This document shows, in pieces, positions 16,650 through 25,240 of a DNA stretch of 46,504 bases. Origin of the DNA: Cyclobacteriaceae bacterium (GTDB taxonomy: Bacteria; Bacteroidota; Bacteroidia; Cytophagales; Cyclobacteriaceae). Made by a program: the position numbers and the translations under genes. The notes below the pieces were generated by a model that worked only from the letters and a program-made list of their open reading frames with translations, made no database searches and was not told the DNA's origin. The stretch spans positions 1 to 46,504 of the forward strand of contig JANQOR010000002.1 in NCBI GenBank assembly GCA_028285685.1, given 5' to 3'. Every line of letters begins with the position of its first letter. The first letter of the stretch is position 1.

Positions 16650-16830
16650 ATTGATTAGCACAACCAACCAATTAACTAATCAACAAATTAACCAACAATC
16701 AATCCAAAACCCCCAATCTAAAATCTACAATTCTACAATCTACAATTCTACAATTCCAAAATCTCTCAATCTAAAATCTCTCAATCTTCAATCCTCCAAT
16801 CCTCCAATCTACAATCCCTCTACATTTCGG
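16650..16830. repeat. Degenerate AATCTAAAATCTACAATT intergenic repeat array
   Basis: The stretch is almost free of G and is made of degenerate words: AACCAACCAATTAAC, AATCTAAAATCT, ACAATTCTACAATCT, AAAATCTCTCAATCT (twice) and CAATCCTCCAAT. One frame is open across it but codes only Asn/Gln/Ser/Ile/Pro-rich low-complexity sequence. It shares CCAATCTAAAATCT (16713-16726) with the 12482 block. No gene is seen from 16637 to 16885. Confidence 0.7.
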
Positions 16831-16885
16831 AATTTCACATTCTTGCATTTCCCACGGAATCTCCTCTGCGTAACTTAGCTCCCTA

Positions 16886-19072
16886 ATGATTGAACTGCAG
16901 GAAACAGCCGAATTAGCGGCCAACTATGTAAATACAACAGACCGTCATATTTTTCTCACCGGGAAAGCGGGTACTGGAAAAACTACCTTTCTCAAATACA
17001 TTGTCGATCACACGTATAAGAATACTGTAATCGCAGCACCCACAGGCATTGCGGCTATCAACGCAGGCGGTGTCACACTACATTCTCTCTTACAACTCCC
17101 ATTCGGAACCTTCATTCCTGACAACATGCAGTTATCCAACAGCGATTCCAGGGTCAACACTCCTCAGACACTTTTCAGGGAAACTAGATTCAATGCTAAT
17201 AAACGAAAACTGATTCAGGAATTGGAACTTCTCATCATTGATGAAGTCAGCATGCTGCGAGCCGATCTGCTGGATTGTATCGATCATACGCTTCGTCATT
17301 TACGAAGGCGAAGAAATGAACCCTTCGGAGGACTTCAGATCCTGTTCATTGGCGATCTCATGCAACTTCCACCAGTAGTAAAGGACTCAGAAAGGAATCT
17401 TCTTCAATCATACTACAGCAGCCTTTACTTCTTCGAATCGCAAGCCCTTAAAAAATCGCCCCCAATTCTGGTAGAACTACGGAAGATTTATCGTCAAACT
17501 GACCAGGATTTCATTGACCTTCTCAACCGTTTTCGTCACAACACACAAACAGCAGATGACTTACAACAACTAAACAGACATTACGAGCCAGACTTCGATC
17601 AGGTAGTATCCACCGGATACATTCACCTGACCACTCATAACCATCGTGCCTTTCAGATCAATATGACCCGATTGCAGGATTTGGAAAATAAAGAGTACAC
17701 TTTTCAAGCATCGATAGAGGGCGACTTTCCTGAAAATATGTTTCCGACAGACGAAAAATTGGTCTTGAAAGAAGGCTCGCAGGTGATGTTTATCAAGAAC
17801 GACCCTAGCGGTGAAGGGAAGTTCTTCAATGGTAAAATTGCGACTATTTCAAAGCTGGCAGATGACGAAATATGGGCAAAATTTGAGGACGGTGAAGAAA
17901 TCTCTGTCGTGACCTACAAATGGGAAAACAAACGATACACCTTAAACAAAACCACAAATGAGATTGACGAAAAACATCTCGGTACTTTTGAACACTATCC
18001 ATTGAAATTAGCATGGGCTGTCACTATACATAAAAGCCAAGGGCTCACCTTCGACAAAGCGATTCTTGATTTGACGGGTACATTCGCTCCAGGTCAACTC
18101 TATGTTGCCCTTTCCAGGCTTACTTCATTAAAATACATGGTACTTTCCTCTCCCCTCCCGGAAAGTCCCCCCGGCATAGATGATTCCCTTAAAATATTTA
18201 CTTCCTCATTCAGTGATCCCAATGAACTAAAAGAAAACCTGGCAAACGAACGACGTGAATACCTTCGAAGATTTGGGATCAGGGCCTTTGACCTTTCTGT
18301 CATCAATAGAGAACTTGGTTATCACGAGCGAACCTTTAACAAGGACGAAAATCGGTCCATCAAACAACAATACCTTGAATGGACACAAGATCTGATTAGT
18401 GATGTTAGGCAGCTGGGGAAAACAGGGGAACAATTCACTCGGCAAATTCAGCAGATCCTGACTCAGGTTGAATATCTCACGCATCTGGATGAGAGAGTCT
18501 CAAAAGCCGAGGCCTATTTCTCAAAAGTATTCGCTGAATTTTCTGAAAGGCTCAGTGCTCATATACAAATGGTGAAAAGAGAAAATAAGGTCAAAGGATA
18601 CCTCAAGGAGGTAGAAAGATTGGAAACGTTAGTTGAGGACCAAAAGCGATTGATTAGCAAATATGGTCTCCTGGTTAGCAGTGCCTCCAAGGACAAGATC
18701 CCTACCAGGGAAGATTTACGAACAGTCGGCATCTTTAAAAAAGCTACGAAGAAAGTAGAAAAAAAGGATAAGACACCAACCACACAGATTTCTTACGACC
18801 TCTATCGTCAGGGCAAAAGTATTGCGGAGATCGCGGAAGAACGAGGCCTCGTCGTAGGCACAATTGAAGGTCACATGTGTAAATATGTGGAAAGTGGAGT
18901 ACTGGATGTAACCGACTTTGTAGAGATCAAGAAGCTCAACGCGATCATGGATCAGTACGCCAAGGGAATCACAAATTCAGGAGAACTGAAGGCAGCACTC
19001 GGAAACGACTACAGCTATGGTGAGATTAAGTTGGCTCAGGCACATGTAAGGAGTTTGGAGGAAGACAGTTGA
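16886..19072 (+). CDS. Pif1/RecD-like helicase with C-terminal helix-turn-helix domain
   Basis: A 728-residue superfamily 1 helicase. Walker A is G-K-A-G-T-G-K-T-T (26-34), motif Ia A-A-P-T-G-I-A-A-I-N-A-G-G (50-62), Walker B L-L-I-I-D-E-V-S-M-L (115-124), motif III G-D-L-M-Q-L-P-P-V near 154, and motifs V/VI in A-V-T-I-H-K-S-Q-G-L-T-F and Y-V-A-L-S-R. These fit Pif1-type 5'-3' helicases. The C-terminal third has a coiled coil (about 530-600) and an RQC-like HTH_40 region (about 635-725; G-K-S-I-A-E-I-A-E-E-R-G-L). It is a monocistronic-looking gene after the repeat-filled gap. A role in replication fork or G-quadruplex maintenance is the family expectation. Confidence 0.88.
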   Translation: MIELQETAELAANYVNTTDRHIFLTGKAGTGKTTFLKYIVDHTYKNTVIAAPTGIAAINAGGVTLHSLLQLPFGTFIPDNMQLSNSDSRVNTPQTLFRETRFNANKRKLIQELELLIIDEVSMLRADLLDCIDHTLRHLRRRRNEPFGGLQILFIGDLMQLPPVVKDSERNLLQSYYSSLYFFESQALKKSPPILVELRKIYRQTDQDFIDLLNRFRHNTQTADDLQQLNRHYEPDFDQVVSTGYIHLTTHNHRAFQINMTRLQDLENKEYTFQASIEGDFPENMFPTDEKLVLKEGSQVMFIKNDPSGEGKFFNGKIATISKLADDEIWAKFEDGEEISVVTYKWENKRYTLNKTTNEIDEKHLGTFEHYPLKLAWAVTIHKSQGLTFDKAILDLTGTFAPGQLYVALSRLTSLKYMVLSSPLPESPPGIDDSLKIFTSSFSDPNELKENLANERREYLRRFGIRAFDLSVINRELGYHERTFNKDENRSIKQQYLEWTQDLISDVRQLGKTGEQFTRQIQQILTQVEYLTHLDERVSKAEAYFSKVFAEFSERLSAHIQMVKRENKVKGYLKEVERLETLVEDQKRLISKYGLLVSSASKDKIPTREDLRTVGIFKKATKKVEKKDKTPTTQISYDLYRQGKSIAEIAEERGLVVGTIEGHMCKYVESGVLDVTDFVEIKKLNAIMDQYAKGITNSGELKAALGNDYSYGEIKLAQAHVRSLEEDS

Positions 19073-19117
19073 TACGGACCAACGATAATTCTATATTTAC
19101 CAAAACCAAAATGACTG

Positions 19118-19690
19118 ATGAATTTTATTTCCTGCGGTAGGATAACGTTATCCTTATTGCTATTATTCTCTCTCAAATCCATATCTGCAGAAAAGTTACC
19201 AGGCTACTATGTTGGTGTGAGGGGAGATACTACATTTTGCACATTTGACATACCGATAAGAGACGCAGAGATCGACTACAAACTGATATCAGAGTCCGTG
19301 ACCACCTTCAATGAAAAAGGGAAGAAACAACGGATCAAAGCTGGTCAAGTGCGAAGTTTTGCAGTTAAACTCGGTAGTCTTGAGGAGAAGTTTGTTTCGA
19401 TCAAATTGTATGATAAATATGTATTCTTAAAACATATTGTGAAGGGATGGGCGAATCTATATACCCATCACTTTTCTAGCGACGATAACAACACAACCTA
19501 TGAACAGTATGTGTTAACTTTTCCATTCAAAGAGGCAGTTGTCGTTCGACCAAAACGATTTAGGAAGCAACTGATCAAATACACACAGAATGATTCATTT
19601 TTTACGGCAAAATTTGCTGGTGATACAAAGTATGAAGATCTACCAGGTGTTATTACACGGTACAATGAACTCAAGAGCACCAACAACTAG
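19118..19690 (+). CDS. Secreted protein of unknown function
   Basis: A 190-residue protein with a signal peptide (I-T-L-S-L-L-L-L-F-S-L, cleavage near S-I-S-A-E). The mature part is predicted mostly beta strands (Y-V-G-V-R-G-D-T-T-F-C-T-F, Y-E-Q-Y-V-L-T-F-P-F-K) followed by a helical C-terminus with F-R-K-Q-L-I-K-Y. I do not recognise a characterised family; a pattern of this type is frequent in Bacteroidota periplasmic proteins. Its stop codon overlaps the GTG of the GNAT gene by one base, so the two are probably co-transcribed. Confidence 0.7.
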   Translation: MNFISCGRITLSLLLLFSLKSISAEKLPGYYVGVRGDTTFCTFDIPIRDAEIDYKLISESVTTFNEKGKKQRIKAGQVRSFAVKLGSLEEKFVSIKLYDKYVFLKHIVKGWANLYTHHFSSDDNNTTYEQYVLTFPFKEAVVVRPKRFRKQLIKYTQNDSFFTAKFAGDTKYEDLPGVITRYNELKSTNN

Positions 19691-20154
19691 TGAATTTCAG
19701 GAAAGCCCAAGTCACAGATTTACCAATACTAAATACAATTAGCGTCCTATCAAAACAACATTGGGGCTATCCTGAATCCTGGATGGCACAATGGAAAAAT
19801 GATCTGACCTTAGATAAGAAAGAATTTTCTGCTCAGCAAGTTCTTTTGGTTGAGAATAAGAATCAGATTGTAGGTTTCTGCTCCATTGCCGAAAATCCCA
19901 AAACATATGAAATTCTTCACCTGTGGCTGTTGCCAGAGTTTATCGGTAAGGGTCACGGCAAGAAACTACTTCAAACGGCGATTCAATCTTTTGTCAAAAA
20001 AGAGTATCCAATCATCGTGGAAGCTGATCCGCATGCAGAAGCATTTTATAAAAGTCAGGGTTTTGAAACCTATGACAAGGTTGAAAGTTTTCCACCCGGC
20101 AGATTCCTACCTGTTATGAAAAAACCATACGAAGCTAGCTCTTACCAAGTATAG
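19690..20154 (+). CDS. GNAT-family N-acetyltransferase
   Basis: A 154-residue cytosolic enzyme starting with GTG that shares one base with the preceding stop codon. The GNAT fold is seen in order: N-terminal F-R-K-A-Q-V-T-D-L-P, strand 4 I-L-H-L-W-L-L-P-E-F-I-G, the acetyl-CoA loop G-K-G-H-G-K-K-L-L (R/Q-x-x-G-x-G/A form), and the late V-E-A-D-P-H-A-E-A-F-Y-K-S-Q-G-F segment. It should transfer acetyl from acetyl-CoA to an amine; the acceptor cannot be predicted. Its 3' end overlaps the convergent membrane-protein gene by 20 bases. Confidence 0.88.
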   Translation: MNFRKAQVTDLPILNTISVLSKQHWGYPESWMAQWKNDLTLDKKEFSAQQVLLVENKNQIVGFCSIAENPKTYEILHLWLLPEFIGKGHGKKLLQTAIQSFVKKEYPIIVEADPHAEAFYKSQGFETYDKVESFPPGRFLPVMKKPYEASSYQV

Positions 20155-20551
20155 CCCCAATTACACCACCGGTTACACCCATCATTACTGCAGAGACGAT
20201 AGGGTCAATCAAAGTGACGGTCAAATTCATTAGGTTGGTTGTGCCGAACATCGACAGATTGATGGCAAGTCCTAGTATCAAACCGATAACTGCACCTGCT
20301 TTGAACCCACCTGAAAAGGAGGTAATGCTAGCCCACTTTCCAAAAACATAAACAAGCAGGTAGGCTTGAAACAAATTACCAAGAATCAAAGCCCACCAGA
20401 CTATATCTTCTTCCGCACGCATAGCATCGGTGGTTGAGCCGGCATTGCTTTCGTAGAAATCCATTAGAAGGGCACCATAAAGTAGCCATCCAAGAAGAAA
20501 AAGTACGACAAACCCAGCCAGGGTTGCCAGAATACGATTTTTAGCTGTCAT
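20135..20551 (-). CDS. Small four-helix integral membrane protein
   Basis: A 138-residue protein with four hydrophobic segments (about 8-28, 50-70, 82-104, 112-135). It resembles DUF1761-type proteins in size, in the F-L-L-G-W-L-L-Y-G-A-L-L first helix and in the small-residue-rich last helix (G-V-T-G-G-V-I-G-A-I-L-G), but the assignment is tentative. No catalytic residues stand out. It is transcribed convergently with the GNAT gene, the two sharing 20 bases at their 3' ends. Confidence 0.7.
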   Translation of the reverse strand: MTAKNRILATLAGFVVLFLLGWLLYGALLMDFYESNAGSTTDAMRAEEDIVWWALILGNLFQAYLLVYVFGKWASITSFSGGFKAGAVIGLILGLAINLSMFGTTNLMNLTVTLIDPIVSAVMMGVTGGVIGAILGKS

Positions 20552-20715
20552 AAGAGTTGTTAGGTTAGTGCTGCATTCAATTTAATGATTTTTTCGCTCT
20601 TTCTAACCGATATTGCTCATTTGACATAATAATAGAAAACGTGTGACTGGCAAACACCTTTTTGCAAATCAATAAAATCCTAAATTAGCAACACATAAAC
20701 CTGCTGCTAATTAGT

Positions 20716-21873
20716 ATGAAGAGATTGCTACTAAATCCCATTCTTTTGATAGTGGTTGTTAGTCTGTCTGCCCAGCTACGTGAGGGAATGCCTGCTCCTC
20801 AAATCTTTGTGGATGAATGGGTGAACAGCGAAGACTTCACCATTCAAGACACGAAGGGGAAAGCGGTGGTTCTCGATTTTTGGTTTACTTCCTGCGCCCC
20901 TTGTGTCTACACGATTCCACATCTGAATGAGCTTACCAAGGAGTATCAAGATGAAAATATTGTGTTTATCGCACTAACCATCGAAAAGCAAATTGAGGTT
21001 GCCAAATTTCTAACTAAGAAGAAGATTTTGGCATATGTTGCGACGGACACCACACACCAGACAATTATTCGATACGGAGTTAGCGCGTTCCCGACAACGT
21101 TTTTAATCGATGCTGGTGGAACCGTTCGGTGGAGAGGGTCTCCATCACATCTTACACGAGACATGCTTGACGAACTTATAGACCAGAAGCACTTTCCTCA
21201 AGTTAAGAAAGATAACCAGAATCTAGCATCTGGAACTATGTGGGAGTCCAGACCGGACCGTTTTTTTCCCATCGAAGTAAAAAAGAATGACTACATGGAC
21301 CAAGCATCTTCAGGAATGCAATCCAATTCCAGTGAGCTGAGTGTTGTAAATCAACCGCTACCGGAGGTCATGTCTCTTCTGCTCCAAAAGAGAAAAAACA
21401 GAATTTTAGTTCCTAATGAAGATTGGTACGACATAAGATTTAAGATTCCTACAGAACTTCCCAGAGAACAAGTTCCAGCAGAGATCGTCAAGTCAATTCT
21501 CAATGAGCTGAGTTATGAAATGAAAACGGTAAAAAGAGAAGTCATTGGGTACGAATTGAAAATGACAGACATGGATCTTTTTGTCAGAAATGCTATCGAT
21601 ACAACCAAGGTTTATTACGGACTAGGCACGACAAGATATGAAACTTATTGGCAAGGAAAAGGAGCGCAGATACCGGACTTGGTTAAGGAAATGGAAGACT
21701 ATTTTGGGGTTTTTATTGATGACGAGACAAAGCTCAATGGTTTTTTCGAATTCAAGTTCCCATTCCAGTCTTTCAAAGTGGCCAGCGAATATCTACTTAA
21801 TAACTATGGACTTGAATTGGTACGAAAAGAGTTGAATATCGAGGTAACACAGATTGGACCAAAACATAATTAG
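20716..21873 (+). CDS. TlpA-like thioredoxin-fold protein with DUF3738-like C-terminus
   Basis: A 385-residue exported protein. After a signal peptide (1-20, ending S-A-Q) comes a TlpA/redoxin domain (about 22-165) with active site T-S-C-A-P-C (C60, C63), F-I-A-L-T-I and the cis-Pro region A-F-P-T-T-F-L-I-D. The C-terminal half (about 190-385) ends with D-D-E-T-K-L-N-G-F-F-E-F-K-F and L-N-N-Y-G-L-E-L-V, which resembles the DUF3738 end motif (Leu-Gly-x-Tyr, then Leu-Gly-Leu). The reductase part probably reduces periplasmic disulfides; the C-terminal part is of unknown role. No cytochrome genes are nearby. Confidence 0.85.
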   Translation: MKRLLLNPILLIVVVSLSAQLREGMPAPQIFVDEWVNSEDFTIQDTKGKAVVLDFWFTSCAPCVYTIPHLNELTKEYQDENIVFIALTIEKQIEVAKFLTKKKILAYVATDTTHQTIIRYGVSAFPTTFLIDAGGTVRWRGSPSHLTRDMLDELIDQKHFPQVKKDNQNLASGTMWESRPDRFFPIEVKKNDYMDQASSGMQSNSSELSVVNQPLPEVMSLLLQKRKNRILVPNEDWYDIRFKIPTELPREQVPAEIVKSILNELSYEMKTVKREVIGYELKMTDMDLFVRNAIDTTKVYYGLGTTRYETYWQGKGAQIPDLVKEMEDYFGVFIDDETKLNGFFEFKFPFQSFKVASEYLLNNYGLELVRKELNIEVTQIGPKHN

Positions 21874-22003
21874 ATATTTATTCCACTAGTCGTCGATGGT
21901 CGCATGGTAATCCCTTGATCCACGGCTGAGAACCGACAGTCAAAAATTTCATATCATTCTTCAGGTGATATGCTACCTTGTTACTCCATCAGGCCTAAAA
22001 CCC

Positions 22004-24100
22004 ATGAAATCACTGATCATTCTCCTATCCTGTTTCTGCTTGTCTACTAACATTTTGCTAGCTCAAAGTCTGTCAGAGAAAGTTACTATACGACGTACTT
22101 CCTATGGCGTACCACACATCATAGCGGAAGATCTGCAATCCGTTGCCTTTGGATTGGCATACGCCGAACTTGAAGATCGGGGTGAAAAGGTGATCCTTCC
22201 ATTAATACGGTCAAAAGGAGTGTTAGCCAAGTACACAGGTATCGACAATGTTGATCGGGATCTTTATGCCAAGCTAGTCCTGGAACATACGCGTAATACC
22301 TATCATTCTCTTGACCAGGACACGCGCAATATTTTGGAAGGATTTGCGAGCGGAGTGAACTATTACCTAGAAAAATTTCCTGAAAAATTTCCTGATTGGT
22401 ATTATCAGCAGTTCACAGGAATTGATGTCGCAGCAGCCTCCAATCGAGGAAGCAGACCTACGAATTTTTCTGCCCGAGACTTTTTGCGGAAGCTTGCGGA
22501 TGAAAAAAATCGTTTAAGATCTAATGATGACGCTGGTTCGAACGTGTGGGCCTTTGCTCCTGAAAGAACAAAATCGGGCAATGCCATACTAATGCGCAAC
22601 CCACATTTATCTTGGGAGGCTGGTTATTACGAAGCGCATATCACCGTACCAGGCAAGATCAACTTCTACGGTGATTTCCGAATCGGAGGAATGTTTGCCA
22701 TCATTTGTGGTTTCAATGACAATTTGGGTTGGTCTACTACAAACAATTACCCCGACCTGGAGGAAGTATATGCACTCAAGGTTGATCGGAACAAGCCAGA
22801 TCATTATCTATTAGATGGTGGTTCATTCGCCATCAGTCGCAAAAACGTGCAGGTTGAATTCAAGAATGGTGAAGGCACGGGATTGGTGAATAAGGAATGG
22901 CTCTACACACCTTTTGGTCCCGTAATAGATAGGTCTGGAGGCTTCATATACGTCGTGAAAACAGCGGACTGGAACAACTTCCAGCGTGGAGAACAGCTAG
23001 TCGCCATGATGCAATCAAAAAACCTTGAGGAGTGGAAAAGTGCGATGAAGAGACGTAACATTAGTTCAAGTAACTACACCTATGCAGATGATCAAGGTAA
23101 TATTTTCTATCTCTGGAACGCTTCAGCCCCGAAGCTTCCGCATAAATTTCTGGGAGACACCACAGCGCATATTGTGAACAAAAGCAGTGAAATTTGGAAG
23201 ACCTATCAGGACTTTGATCGCATACCGCAGTTACTCAATCCAAAAGGCGGATATGTTCAAAACTGCAATGATCCTTTCTACCTGGCCAACTTACAGCAAC
23301 CTATTTCACCCGATGGTCAGCCAAGCAACTTCCCGGAACCACGACTAAGATTACGATCTCAGCATAGCCTGGGACTGATTAACAATGATCAAAAATTCAG
23401 CCTTGAGGAAGTAGTCGGTTTGAAATACAGCATGAAGATGCTCGCCGCTGATCGGCTGAAGGATGAGCTTGTGACGCTAGCTGAAGGATCATCGACCCCA
23501 GCGCACAAAGAAGCGGCTGCTTATCTTCAAGCCTGGAACAACACATCTGCGGTTGAAAGCCAGGGAAGTGTTCTCTTCAATGACTGGTTTTGGTACTACA
23601 GATCTTTGGTTGGAGCAGATAGTCTTTATAGAGTACCTTGGGAATGGGACAAGCCAATGAACACTCCATTTGGCATCAATATGCCAGACAGCGCCATGAA
23701 GGCGCTGACCATGGCCATTGACACGCTCACCAGAAAATATGGTGACTACAAACTAGCCTGGGGAGATGTGTATCGGGTACGACGTGGTGATGTGGACGTT
23801 CCTGTTGGGGGTGGATCAGGAACCTTGGGGAATTTCCGGGTGATCTATTTTGGCCCCGAAGAGGAGGACAAAAAGCGCAGGGTCATTGGTGGCGATGGCT
23901 GGGTCTTTGCTGTCGAATTTGGAAAAAGGATCAAAGCCTATTCCATTCTCGCATACGGGCAATCGAACGATCCTGAAAGCCCGTACTTTGACGACCAGGC
24001 CAGGTTGTTTGCAGAAAACAAGATGAAGAAGGTTGCCTTTACAGAGAAAGACATAAAAAAGGATCTGCTCAAAAGCTACAGGCCAGGTACGGAGGAATAG
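22004..24100 (+). CDS. Penicillin acylase-family (Ntn-hydrolase) amidase
   Basis: The ATG at 22004 gives 698 residues with a signal peptide ending L-L-A-Q; a GTG 13 codons earlier would spoil it. The N-terminal part (Y-G-V-P-H-I-I-A, F-G-L-A-Y-A-E) is the alpha chain; the nucleophile of the beta chain is S179 in D-D-A-G-S-N-V-W-A-F, exposed after autocatalytic removal of the linker. Further family motifs: R-N-P-H-L-S-W, F-Y-G-D-F-R-I-G-G and W-S-T-T-N-N. It is a periplasmic amide hydrolase, perhaps for acyl-homoserine lactones or acylated peptides rather than penicillin. The gene stands alone after the TlpA-like gene. Confidence 0.9.
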   Translation: MKSLIILLSCFCLSTNILLAQSLSEKVTIRRTSYGVPHIIAEDLQSVAFGLAYAELEDRGEKVILPLIRSKGVLAKYTGIDNVDRDLYAKLVLEHTRNTYHSLDQDTRNILEGFASGVNYYLEKFPEKFPDWYYQQFTGIDVAAASNRGSRPTNFSARDFLRKLADEKNRLRSNDDAGSNVWAFAPERTKSGNAILMRNPHLSWEAGYYEAHITVPGKINFYGDFRIGGMFAIICGFNDNLGWSTTNNYPDLEEVYALKVDRNKPDHYLLDGGSFAISRKNVQVEFKNGEGTGLVNKEWLYTPFGPVIDRSGGFIYVVKTADWNNFQRGEQLVAMMQSKNLEEWKSAMKRRNISSSNYTYADDQGNIFYLWNASAPKLPHKFLGDTTAHIVNKSSEIWKTYQDFDRIPQLLNPKGGYVQNCNDPFYLANLQQPISPDGQPSNFPEPRLRLRSQHSLGLINNDQKFSLEEVVGLKYSMKMLAADRLKDELVTLAEGSSTPAHKEAAAYLQAWNNTSAVESQGSVLFNDWFWYYRSLVGADSLYRVPWEWDKPMNTPFGINMPDSAMKALTMAIDTLTRKYGDYKLAWGDVYRVRRGDVDVPVGGGSGTLGNFRVIYFGPEEEDKKRRVIGGDGWVFAVEFGKRIKAYSILAYGQSNDPESPYFDDQARLFAENKMKKVAFTEKDIKKDLLKSYRPGTEE

Positions 24101-24285
24101 CTTCTTTTATCCTAGATAACACAAATCCGCTCCCTCTTAACGAAGTCTGGTTTTCTAGAAAAGCTTAGAGCTTAATTTCCCAAGTTCGCTCAGCAAAATG
24201 ACGGCTTCACAGTAGTTTACGTTCTTAGCTGATCTCCATCTACCGAATTTTCCATTTGGCTAAATACTGAAACATCCTATGTGGC

Positions 24286-24420
24286 TTATCCCAACTTACT
24301 GTAGATGAGAATAACCATGGTTACGAGCACAATGATCCCCAAGATGATAACAAAAATCCTGCACCCGAGGCCTAGGGCATTTTTCTCAGAATCTGGTAGG
24401 TAATGATGTTCAACAGCCAT
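24286..24420 (-). CDS. 44-residue single-pass membrane protein
   Basis: An ATG-to-TAA frame reads M-A-V-E-H-H-Y-L-P-D-S-E-K-N-A-L-G-L-G-C-R followed by a strongly hydrophobic helix (residues 22-40: I-F-V-I-I-L-G-I-I-V-L-V-T-M) and Y-S-K-L-G. It begins 43 bases after the stop of the TPR gene on the same strand, so it is likely the second gene of that unit. A charged N-terminus, single helix and tiny tail are typical of real microproteins. I know no family for it. The rest of the 24101-24463 gap shows no coding signal. Confidence 0.6.
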   Translation of the reverse strand: MAVEHHYLPDSEKNALGLGCRIFVIILGIIVLVTMVILIYSKLG

Positions 24421-24463
24421 GAGAAACACAGCAATTTTTTCAAATTACCTGAGTTCTTAGCAT

Positions 24464-25186
24464 CTAATTATCCTCCTGGCCCTTCTTGGACAGTAGCTGG
24501 AGTTGGCCTTGTACCACTTGAAAACCAGGATACATTTCGAGAGTTGCCAGAAAAAGTCTCTTTGCCTCATCATCATTCCCTTTTGACTCTTCCACCATCG
24601 CCTTGATTCGATGAGCAGCGACATTCAAGGGTATTTCTTGTCCGGCGTTATCCTCGGTTGGGAAAACGATGATCTGCGACTTTGCATCTTCGCTCTGCAT
24701 GATGATATCGACGGAAGTAACAGCTTCCCCATACCGCTTTAATTCCAGCTGCAAGAATGCGATTTTGTACAAAACATTCAGGTCATTTTTAGCAAGGTAA
24801 AGTGTCTCGTAATACGGGATCGCCCTGTCTTTCACGCCAAGGTTATCGAACGCACTTGCTGCTACTTCTGTAGCAAAAAGATTGTCGTTATTAATTCGCA
24901 ATGATTGCTGAGCCACTAATGCTGCAGAAGCGTTTTGATTATACTGAAGATAGATTAATGCAAGAGAATCGTACAACGCAGGATTTCCGGGATTCTCGGA
25001 TATGAGGTTATATAGCGCCATCTTGGCAACCTGTACATCGTTGAACAAATTAGCGGAATTGTAAATAAAAGACTGCTTTCGAATCTCCCAAGGAATTGAA
25101 TCTCCCTCTGCCATCTCTGTACTTTGTGCTGCTAGCATATGACCAAACAACACGAAACTCAACACAAAAAATATCTTTTTCATCAT
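24464..25186 (-). CDS. Exported TPR-repeat protein
   Basis: A 240-residue protein with a signal peptide (M-M-K-K-I-F-F-V-L-S-F-V, cleavage after A-A-Q). The mature part is helical, with tetratricopeptide-like repeats: N-P-A-L-Y-D-S-L-A-L-I-Y-L-Q-Y at about 68, D-N-L-F-A-T-E-V-A-A-S-A-F-D near 100, and A-I-P-Y-Y-E-T-L-Y near 122. TPR proteins act as scaffolds. Here the location in the periplasm or outer membrane suggests an assembly role, but no partner is identified. A candidate -7 element (TATGTTTG) lies at 25206-25213 and a 44-residue membrane protein follows downstream. Confidence 0.8.
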   Translation of the reverse strand: MMKKIFFVLSFVLFGHMLAAQSTEMAEGDSIPWEIRKQSFIYNSANLFNDVQVAKMALYNLISENPGNPALYDSLALIYLQYNQNASAALVAQQSLRINNDNLFATEVAASAFDNLGVKDRAIPYYETLYLAKNDLNVLYKIAFLQLELKRYGEAVTSVDIIMQSEDAKSQIIVFPTEDNAGQEIPLNVAAHRIKAMVEESKGNDDEAKRLFLATLEMYPGFQVVQGQLQLLSKKGQEDN

Positions 25187-25205
25187 TTCTGTTTTAAAAC
25201 GCCTG

Positions 25206-25213
25206 CAAACATA
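25206..25213 (-). promoter_or_regulatory. Candidate -7 promoter element of the TPR gene
   Basis: Read on the minus strand this is TATGTTTG, a match to TAnnTTTG, 19 bases before the ATG of the TPR gene. A TTG lies 16 bases further upstream, slightly short of the usual spacing. Confidence 0.45.
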
Positions 25214-25240
25214 GTTATTTGTAAGATTCCAAGGAAGAAA

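Noticed and set aside
16651-16878. 75-codon open frame between the response regulator and the helicase
   Set aside because: It only translates the low-complexity repeat array into Asn/Gln/Ser/Pro runs.
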